A stretch of DNA of 10,933 nt from a bacterium (GTDB taxonomy: Bacteria > Nitrospinota_A > UBA7883 > JACRGQ01): positions 1-10,933 of the forward strand of contig JAKAGL010000055.1 of NCBI GenBank assembly GCA_021815535.1. The letters run 5' to 3'. Under the pieces are notes generated by a model. It was given only the letters and a program-made list of their open reading frames with translations. It was not told where the DNA came from and searched no databases. The number at the start of each line of letters is the position of its first letter. Positions within the stretch are counted from its first letter, which is position 1. Of this stretch, positions 6,231 through 10,933 are shown piece after piece. The position numbers were made by a program, and so were the translations under genes.

Positions 6231-7739
6231 TCAGAGGTATTGGTCGTAGATCTTCTTGATGGTACCGTTCTTAAAGATCATATCGAACGCTTCCACCACC
6301 AACGGATCGAAATGTTTCCCAGCCCCCTCGATAATGAACTGGCTCGCTTTATCTATCGGCCATGCCTCTTTGTACACCCGTTTGTTCGTCAACGCATCGA
6401 AAACGTCCGCCACCGCGGTGATACGCGCGGCCAAAGGGATATTATACTCTTCCAAACCGTCGGGATAACCGCTGCCGTCAAACCGTTCATGATGCCAGCG
6501 CGCCACTTCGCGCCCCATCTTGAAAAAATCGCTGTTGCTTTTCAATATTGCTTCACCGTGAACGGTATGTCCCTTCATCAGGTTGAATTCTTCATCGGTA
6601 AGCTTTCCCGGTTTTTTAAGGATGACGTCAGGAATGGCGATCTTTCCCACATCGTGCAATATGCTGGAATAGCTGATCTCTTCAGCTTTGGTCTCGGAAT
6701 AGTTCATTGCCAGCGCGATATGGCGCGTGTAGCCAGCGATGCGGCGAACATGGTTGCCGGTGTCAGTATCGCGGTATTCCGAGGCGACGGCGAGCATCGT
6801 CAACGCTTCCATATTTGCTTCGTGCAATTGCCTGGTACGGAATTCCACCATTTTCTCCAGCGACTCGTTAAACGTTTTGAGCCGCGAATTTGCCAGGGAA
6901 AGTTCGCTGTACAGGTGGCGCACGCGGATATGCGCTTTCAGGCGCGCCAGAAACTCTTCAGCGGCGAACGGCTTGATGATGTAATCGTCAGCCCCGGCGT
7001 TGAGCAACATGGCGATGTCTTCTTTGTCTGCCATCGTGGAAACAATGAGTATCGGCATGAAAGCGTAATCCATGCTGCCGCGCACCATGCGGCAAAGCTG
7101 ATGGCCGTCCATATTGGGCATATTGATGTCGCTAATGAGGATGTCAATATCCTTGCGCGCCTGTAATAAGCTCCATGCCTCCATGCCATCGCGCGCTTCC
7201 ACAACCGTGTGCCCCTGACGTTTGAGGATGCCGGCAATGATCGCCCGTATGGTTTCGCTGTCTTCGGCCACCAGGATTGTTTGGGGAGTGGTGACATGCT
7301 TGACTTCCAGCAGACGCTGGATGCGGGCCGCTAGTTTGCCTCGCGGAAACGGGGTGATGAGATAATCTACCGCGCCCGCGCCAAAGGCCTCGCGCTGTTG
7401 TTCGGGCGTTCCCCTTTGCGTCACAAAAAGCACCGGGATATCCCGCGTAGCGCGTTTGTTCTTTAATCTACGGCATACTTCAATGCCACCCACCTTTGGC
7501 AAGTCTATCTGCATGGTTATGGCCGCCGGCTTTTCCTTTTCGGCCAATGCCAACGCCATTTCACCGTCTTCGGCGATTAAAAATTGCAGATCAAGGTCTG
7601 TGAGTTCGCTTTGCAGAACCATTCGGGCTATTTTATTGTCTTCAACGATCAATAGTTTGCGCGGTTGCCCAGCCTCCAACGGCAACTCTTGCGCGCTGTC
7701 GGCGATCATTCTCTCTTCGGCTTGTTTTGTTTTGGGCAT
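6231..7739 (-). CDS. Double-receiver HD-GYP response regulator (c-di-GMP phosphodiesterase)
   Basis: A cytoplasmic response regulator whose output domain hydrolyses cyclic di-GMP. Numbering is from the ATG at 7739 (502 aa); a TTG at 7757 would add six residues, but neither start has a Shine-Dalgarno. The first receiver (about 28-145) keeps the acidic pair Glu33-Asp34. It has Gln77 where the phosphoacceptor Asp should be (four before the Pro of MQIDLP) and Thr129 in place of the conserved Lys, so it probably cannot be phosphorylated. The second receiver (about 154-275) is intact: Glu159-Asp160, Asp204 (SDINMP), Ser234-Thr235 and Lys256 (KPF). A probable coiled helix (about 278-312) leads to the HD-GYP domain, with His330, His362-Asp363, His391, His416-His417, GYP at 424-426 and Asp445. 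These are all typical of active enzymes. No histidine kinase partner is visible. The gene follows the cytochrome-porin gene on the same strand after a GC-rich hairpin. Confidence 0.94.
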   Translation of the reverse strand: MPKTKQAEERMIADSAQELPLEAGQPRKLLIVEDNKIARMVLQSELTDLDLQFLIAEDGEMALALAEKEKPAAITMQIDLPKVGGIEVCRRLKNKRATRDIPVLFVTQRGTPEQQREAFGAGAVDYLITPFPRGKLAARIQRLLEVKHVTTPQTILVAEDSETIRAIIAGILKRQGHTVVEARDGMEAWSLLQARKDIDILISDINMPNMDGHQLCRMVRGSMDYAFMPILIVSTMADKEDIAMLLNAGADDYIIKPFAAEEFLARLKAHIRVRHLYSELSLANSRLKTFNESLEKMVEFRTRQLHEANMEALTMLAVASEYRDTDTGNHVRRIAGYTRHIALAMNYSETKAEEISYSSILHDVGKIAIPDVILKKPGKLTDEEFNLMKGHTVHGEAILKSNSDFFKMGREVARWHHERFDGSGYPDGLEEYNIPLAARITAVADVFDALTNKRVYKEAWPIDKASQFIIEGAGKHFDPLVVEAFDMIFKNGTIKKIYDQYL

Positions 7740-7745
7740 ATGTGA

Positions 7746-7751
7746 AGTATA
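7746..7751 (-). promoter_or_regulatory. Candidate -10 element six bases before the HD-GYP ATG
   Basis: On the minus strand TATACT (5 of 6 to consensus) is followed by six bases and then the ATG at 7739. No convincing -35 exists at 16-18 bases upstream, and no Shine-Dalgarno is present. A leaderless transcript is possible. Confidence 0.3.
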
Positions 7752-7809
7752 CCGCAAAGCAGGCAGTTGCGCGATTCAGCATGCGGGGCATCTGAGCCCC
7801 CAAGGAGGG

Positions 7810-7843
7810 AGCCCCCGGAGTGTGTCCGGCTCCGGGGGCTTTT
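7810..7843. other. GC-rich hairpin between the porin and HD-GYP genes
   Basis: AGCCCCCGGAG (7810-7820) pairs perfectly with 7830-7840 (11 bp, nine-base loop). The short T-tract (TTTT 7840-7843) follows only on the plus strand, while both flanking genes are on the minus strand. A second copy of GAGCCCCC lies at 7794-7801 and could pair with the same arm. It could end porin transcription without a T-tract, or block antisense transcription; its role is unclear. Confidence 0.45.
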
Positions 7844-7876
7844 GAATGAAATCGGGCGTATAGAGAGGAGGAGGAG

Positions 7877-8629
7877 TTAGATCGCCCAATCCCATAGGAG
7901 GAACAGTTTGCTTTGCAGGTCATACACAGTGCCAGCACCGTTCATCCGCGCTTCCGCGTTTGAGTTATCAAGTGTCCATAGCAGGCTGATACGGGAATTC
8001 TGTGTCGGTAAAAATTCGAACTTCACGTCAAGTTGCGATGCCGTGGCGGGCGAAAACAAATACGTGTTGGTGGTACCATTAACCGTCACGGTCTGGTTGT
8101 AATCCTTCACGGTGGACGTGCCATAACGTGTGCCGAAATTTACAAAGGGGCTGAGTCGGTATATCCAGGCCACCGCCAAGCCGGTACGCTTCATTTGCGA
8201 CTGGGTATACGAATCTGCCCCATTTGTCCTTTGGCCGATCGCAAAGTTATTCATGTCATAAACCGCTTCCAGTTCCCACCGGTCGGCCCGGTAATTCATC
8301 GCAAAAAGATAATCCTGCGTTTTTTCATCGGGACTCATTCGGTCCGGCGCAAATTCGCCGGCACCGGCGGTCTGTCCCAAACTATAGGTATAACTTCCCG
8401 ATGCGGTCGGCTGGAACACCAACTCGCCGCTCCGGTTATCCCAATACCGGAATGATCCGGCAAAACCGCCGATATCCATACGGGCCATGACGCTGTACGC
8501 ACTGCCGCGGGTGCTAACCCCTTGACCCACGCGACGTGCACCCGAAACCATCTCCACGTCATAGGTAAACGGACCATAATCAGGGTTGCCGAAAATTCTG
8601 AGGCCGGTATCGGTATAGCCAAGCGGCAA
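7877..8629 (-). CDS. C-terminal beta-barrel half of the interrupted outer-membrane protein
   Basis: The open frame after the in-frame stop; in-phase sequence continues back to 8692, and 8629 is merely the first TTG start. It encodes repeated amphipathic strands with alternating hydrophobic and polar residues, aromatic belts and short polar turns, as in an outer-membrane barrel (for example MARMDIGGFAGSFRYWD, AVAWIYRLSPFVNFGTRYG and a final DLQSKLFLLWDWAI). There is no signal peptide of its own, so if translated alone it could not be exported. GGTGG lies nine bases before the TTG but looks accidental. The chain ends in a hydrophobic, aromatic strand, as expected for a barrel C-terminus, although the last residue is Ile rather than Phe. 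I infer that it is only meaningful fused to the upstream half. Confidence 0.7.
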   Translation of the reverse strand: MPLGYTDTGLRIFGNPDYGPFTYDVEMVSGARRVGQGVSTRGSAYSVMARMDIGGFAGSFRYWDNRSGELVFQPTASGSYTYSLGQTAGAGEFAPDRMSPDEKTQDYLFAMNYRADRWELEAVYDMNNFAIGQRTNGADSYTQSQMKRTGLAVAWIYRLSPFVNFGTRYGTSTVKDYNQTVTVNGTTNTYLFSPATASQLDVKFEFLPTQNSRISLLWTLDNSNAEARMNGAGTVYDLQSKLFLLWDWAI

Positions 8630-8692
8630 TCCGATATCGCCACCACGCAGGTTTGAGTTTCCGAAAAAAGCCGGATTGGCCGACCCAAACCA

Positions 8693-9301
8693 TTAACGGT
8701 TGGGCGATACGGCGTCCGAATCGGCGGTACGTATTCCGCCGAGGTCGATGCCAAAATACCCGGGACCGAAAATATTGGCAATCCGAAGATAGCCTTGATC
8801 AATGTCAGTCTTGCCCATCTGGTACGAAGCGAAATAACCGATATCTTTGTCGATCGTGCCCGCAGCATATAGATCCATCAGATTGCTGTTATTACAGCAA
8901 GGAAAAACATTTGCCTGCGCCCCATCCGGCCCCGATCTCGGGCCAAATACTCCCAAGCCGCCAAATAATCGCAAGCTCACCGGAGGATTTGCTTTGCCGG
9001 TATCAAGATGCAAATCAAACGAAGGGGATATCTTTCCCGTCTCTTGACCATCGCGTGAATCGGGCAACTGGTAAGCGTTTAATTTAAATTTGTACCCTTC
9101 CGCATTGAGCCGCGGCCATGTTGTGTGGCACAACCCGCAGGGGGCGTTGTATTTTTTGGCAAAGGCAGGAATTGCTTCAGCACGGTGTGGGGCAGCAAGC
9201 AGAGTTATTACGGCAAGAACTGCTAAACAAAGACCGCTGCGAGCGGCATAATTGATAATACACCCGATAAAGGTGGTAACTCTGCCTTGAATTGAACCCA
9301 A
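8693..9301 (-). CDS. N-terminal half: signal peptide, CxxCH heme motif, start of the outer-membrane barrel
   Basis: Begins with TTG, chosen because AAGGAGG (9308-9314) lies six bases upstream. Residues 1-43 are an export signal: a long, partly basic N-region, a hydrophobic core about 22-37, and a probable cleavage after AEA (41-43). The mature protein starts IPAFAKKYNAPCGLCHTTWP, with Cys55-x2-Cys58-His59 as a single c-type heme site, followed by LNAEGYKFKLNAYQ. This IPAF-KKY/CxxCH/LN-G-F arrangement is one I associate with a widespread family of heme-bearing outer-membrane proteins in respiring bacteria. The region from about 90 on shows beta strands and a CC pair (in VFPCCNNSN). The frame stops at TAA after 202 residues, inside a strand region, and the barrel continues in phase downstream. 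Function, if intact, would be electron transfer or transport at the outer membrane (inferred). Confidence 0.8.
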   Translation of the reverse strand: MGSIQGRVTTFIGCIINYAARSGLCLAVLAVITLLAAPHRAEAIPAFAKKYNAPCGLCHTTWPRLNAEGYKFKLNAYQLPDSRDGQETGKISPSFDLHLDTGKANPPVSLRLFGGLGVFGPRSGPDGAQANVFPCCNNSNLMDLYAAGTIDKDIGYFASYQMGKTDIDQGYLRIANIFGPGYFGIDLGGIRTADSDAVSPNR

Positions 9302-9307
9302 TGCAAT

Positions 9308-9314
9308 CCTCCTT
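9308..9314 (-). promoter_or_regulatory. Strong Shine-Dalgarno fixing the TTG start of the porin gene
   Basis: AAGGAGG on the minus strand is six bases before the TTG at 9301. No ATG in phase is better placed, so a TTG start is supported. Confidence 0.7.
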
Positions 9315-9321
9315 GCTTGAA

Positions 9322-9350
9322 AATGTATATTAACATTAAATAAAAGTCAA
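9322..9350 (-). promoter_or_regulatory. Candidate promoter for the cytochrome-porin gene
   Basis: On the minus strand TTGACT (9350-9345, 5 of 6) and TACATT (9327-9322, 4 of 6) are 17 bases apart in a very AT-rich stretch. Transcription would start near 9315, leaving a leader of only about 14 bases beginning at the Shine-Dalgarno. Confidence 0.38.
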
Positions 9351-9429
9351 CAAATATCTTTTAAATATTTATATGTTATTCTTAGCATAGATTAAGATGA
9401 ATAGCCTATTCTTTTTTCGCTCGGCCATG

Positions 9430-9456
9430 TTGACAGGAAATTCATGAAGGTATCAT
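9430..9456 (+). promoter_or_regulatory. Candidate promoter for the CHASE2-cyclase gene
   Basis: A perfect TTGACA (9430-9435) and TATCAT (9451-9456, 5 of 6) are separated by 15 bases, shorter than the ideal 17. The leader would be about 40 bases. It is divergent from the porin promoter; between them (about 9351-9429) is AT-rich DNA with no operator I can recognise. Confidence 0.4.
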
Positions 9457-9502
9457 CTTTTTTTCCGAAGCCATATAATTACGAAGGTTATTTCGCCGGT
9501 GG

Positions 9503-10933
9503 ATGGGGATGCTAATGGATAAAAAGAAAGCCGTAACCGTTATAAATATAGCTGGAGGGGCATTCCTGCTCACTCTCTTGCTTTTTCATATCGGCTTCTT
9601 TAACCGATTTGAGTATCTTGTGTATGATCAGGCGGTCAAGTGGATACGCCTCCCGAAGGCTCCTTCGGATCAAATAGCGATCGTATTAATCGACGAAGCC
9701 TCGTTATCAGCCCTAAACTCAAGCGCGGGCCGTTGGCCGTGGCCCCGCGCCCTCTTTTCCGATTTTCTGGAATTCATTATGGCCGGCAAGCCACGCGCCA
9801 TCCTCTTCGATATCCTCTGGCCGGAAACGCGTTATCCACGAACGGCAAACGGCAAACTCAGCCCCGATGACAATGCGTTGGTGGAAGCCACCGCAAAGAG
9901 CGGACGGGTCTTCCACGCCATGCAGCTTATCAGGGACATCGAAGACGAAAAGAATAAAACCTTGCTGAACCGTTCCCTTCCGGACGATTTCATACGTCAC
10001 TTCGCCATAAAAGACATTTCCGGAGTGATGCCGGGAGCCGGAGAAAACAACAACTATTACCTCCCAATCCCCGAACTTTACCAGGCGGCCCACAACATTG
10101 GGGTGGTGGAATTCGCGCCGGATGAAGATGGCGTTTACCGCCGCACCCGTCCCATACGCGAATACCGGGGCGCCTACTTCCCCGTGTTGGGAGCCGCCCC
10201 GTTCCTTGAAGGAAAACAAACCACGATTAAAGAAGGCTCCCTCGTCTCTGATCACCACACCATCCCATTAGATGCGAACGGCAGTTACCTCATAAACGTC
10301 TACGGAAAATTCAAGCCTTATTCAATAAGCGGTATATTCGCTTCGCTTTCTAAAATGCGCAGCGGCGACTTTGAAGAGATGATGATCGACCCGGCGGATT
10401 TCAAAGATAAAATTGTCTTTGTCGGAGCAAGCGCTGTGGGGGTTGAGGACATGAAGCCAACCGCTATGGCCGCGCTCTCTCCGGGAGTTTATCTGCACGC
10501 ATCGCTGGCAAGCAATTTCATCCTGAACGATTTTCTCGCGCCGCCGCGACTTGGTGTAACCATAGCGTTGCTGTTGATCCTGTCGCTTATCGGGGCGGCG
10601 GGGTCGTTCTACGCCCGTTATTTTGCCCTTCGGCTCGCGATCCCCGCCGGCGCCGCCATCATGCTTGCGGGGGGTTACTATTACGGTTTTTCCCACAACC
10701 AACTGATCGATTTCGTCCCCCCCTTCGCCACCCTCTTCCTTTCCAGCAGCGGATCGTTCGCCTATCTGCTGCTTACCGAGGGGCGTGAAAAAGCCCGGGT
10801 GCGCCGCATGTTTTCACAATATGTATCCCCCGAAGTGCTGGCCATGATGACCAACTCCTCAACTGACATCGCCCGTCTGGGCGCAGGTACGAAAGAGGAC
10901 ATCTCGGTGCTGTTCTCCGATATCCGCAGTTTC
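9503..10933 (+). CDS. CHASE2-domain adenylate/guanylate cyclase, class III (3' end outside window)
   Basis: A membrane sensor enzyme expected to make a cyclic nucleotide (usually cAMP) in response to an extracytoplasmic signal. The open frame covers 477 codons to the window edge. In-frame ATGs lie at 9503, 9509 and 9515; GGTGG at 9498-9502 suits 9509, but no ribosome site is decisive. Numbered from 9503: one membrane segment about 11-33; a periplasmic CHASE2 sensor about 35-345, opening with the typical YDQAVKWIR and VLIDEASL stretches and holding a GRWPWPRAL motif; and three membrane helices about 351-372, 378-398 and 405-425. A linker (MFSQYVSPEVLAMM) then starts the catalytic domain. The last visible residues, VLFSDIRSF, contain Asp473, one of the two metal-binding Asp of class III cyclases. 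The second Asp and the purine-specifying residues lie outside. The promoter region is shared with the minus-strand porin gene. Adenylate versus guanylate specificity cannot be judged. Confidence 0.92.
   Translation, partial: MGMLMDKKKAVTVINIAGGAFLLTLLLFHIGFFNRFEYLVYDQAVKWIRLPKAPSDQIAIVLIDEASLSALNSSAGRWPWPRALFSDFLEFIMAGKPRAILFDILWPETRYPRTANGKLSPDDNALVEATAKSGRVFHAMQLIRDIEDEKNKTLLNRSLPDDFIRHFAIKDISGVMPGAGENNNYYLPIPELYQAAHNIGVVEFAPDEDGVYRRTRPIREYRGAYFPVLGAAPFLEGKQTTIKEGSLVSDHHTIPLDANGSYLINVYGKFKPYSISGIFASLSKMRSGDFEEMMIDPADFKDKIVFVGASAVGVEDMKPTAMAALSPGVYLHASLASNFILNDFLAPPRLGVTIALLLILSLIGAAGSFYARYFALRLAIPAGAAIMLAGGYYYGFSHNQLIDFVPPFATLFLSSSGSFAYLLLTEGREKARVRRMFSQYVSPEVLAMMTNSSTDIARLGAGTKEDISVLFSDIRSF

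Larger units (their letters stand above)
7877..9301 (-). pseudogene. Monoheme cytochrome/porin-like outer-membrane protein gene, broken by one in-frame TAA
   Basis: The two minus-strand frames 9301-8693 and 8692-7877 are in the same reading phase. They are separated only by a TAA at 8695-8693 (CGT TAA TGG), with no length change. Read through, they give one protein of about 474 residues: a signal peptide, a c-type heme motif, then a beta-barrel-like domain. This is the architecture of a cytochrome-porin fusion, seen also in Cyc2-type iron oxidases, although the N-terminal motif here belongs to a different, poorly characterised family. A point mutation in the living genome, an error in the assembly, or rare stop read-through are all possible. 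TAA is the normal stop of several neighbouring genes, so general recoding is unlikely. The two halves are described separately. Confidence 0.8.

Noticed and set aside
6126..7166. 346-codon plus-strand frame opposite the HD-GYP gene
   Set aside because: Long, but antisense to a receiver/HD-GYP gene with all motifs; it also starts within the thioesterase terminator.
8693..8695. TAA as a recoded sense codon
   Set aside because: TAA ends the cupin, htpX, SOD, oxidoreductase beta and thioesterase genes here, and selenocysteine/pyrrolysine recoding uses TGA/TAG.
8335..8868. Overlapping minus-strand frame across the porin nonsense codon, suggesting a frameshift instead of a stop
   Set aside because: The two real halves are already in the same phase; the overlapping frame has no barrel or heme-like character and is a shadow.
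9719..10702. Two minus-strand frames (9719-10258 and 10322-10702) opposite the cyclase gene
   Set aside because: Shadows of the continuous plus-strand CHASE2-cyclase frame, which stays open to the window edge.
1..10933. CRISPR array, transposon ends, tRNA or phage attachment site
   Set aside because: No regularly spaced repeats, transposase-like frames, tRNA cloverleaf or integrase gene were seen on either strand.

Overview
This 10.9 kb window comes from a Gram-negative bacterium. The evidence is an interrupted outer-membrane beta-barrel gene with a signal peptide, plus inner-membrane signalling proteins. GC content looks to be in the low-to-mid fifties by eye. Reverse rubrerythrin, a superoxide dismutase and a ferredoxin-type 2-oxoacid oxidoreductase together suggest an anaerobe or microaerophile that meets oxygen. 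The phylum cannot be fixed from sequence reading alone; something near the Nitrospirota, Nitrospinota or Desulfobacterota would fit, but that is a guess. I saw no tRNA, rRNA, CRISPR array, insertion sequence or phage gene.

Layout. Positions 1-190 hold the end of a cupin gene, closed by a strong terminator. After an AT-rich gap with a candidate promoter comes an htpX-type membrane protease (489-1346, +). Convergent to it is a reverse rubrerythrin (1464-1997, -). Divergent from that are a doubtful small ORF and a divergent Fe/Mn superoxide dismutase (2355-2957, +). A two-gene 2-oxoacid:ferredoxin oxidoreductase follows (fused gamma-alpha subunit 3044-4777; beta subunit 4749-5600, overlapping), then a YciA-type acyl-CoA thioesterase (5672-6076, +) with a terminator. 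The minus strand then carries a double-receiver HD-GYP response regulator (6231-7739). Upstream of it lies a monoheme cytochrome/porin-like gene (7877-9301) broken by one in-frame TAA. An AT-rich divergent promoter region leads to a CHASE2-type adenylate/guanylate cyclase (9503 to the window end, +), cut just inside its catalytic domain.

How the genes fit together. The left half reads as an oxygen-defence and membrane-quality block (HtpX, reverse rubrerythrin, SOD) beside an oxygen-sensitive iron-sulfur enzyme and a CoA-thioester hydrolase. The right half is signalling: c-di-GMP hydrolysis by HD-GYP and cyclic-nucleotide synthesis by CHASE2-cyclase, on either side of a possible electron-transfer outer-membrane protein.

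I did not find a clearly new multi-gene system. The points most worth a second look are the single nonsense codon in the cytochrome-porin gene, the missing fourth cluster cysteine in the oxidoreductase beta subunit, the degenerate first receiver of the HD-GYP protein, and two genes with a -10 element 6-8 bases before the ATG and no Shine-Dalgarno, which suggests leaderless transcripts.
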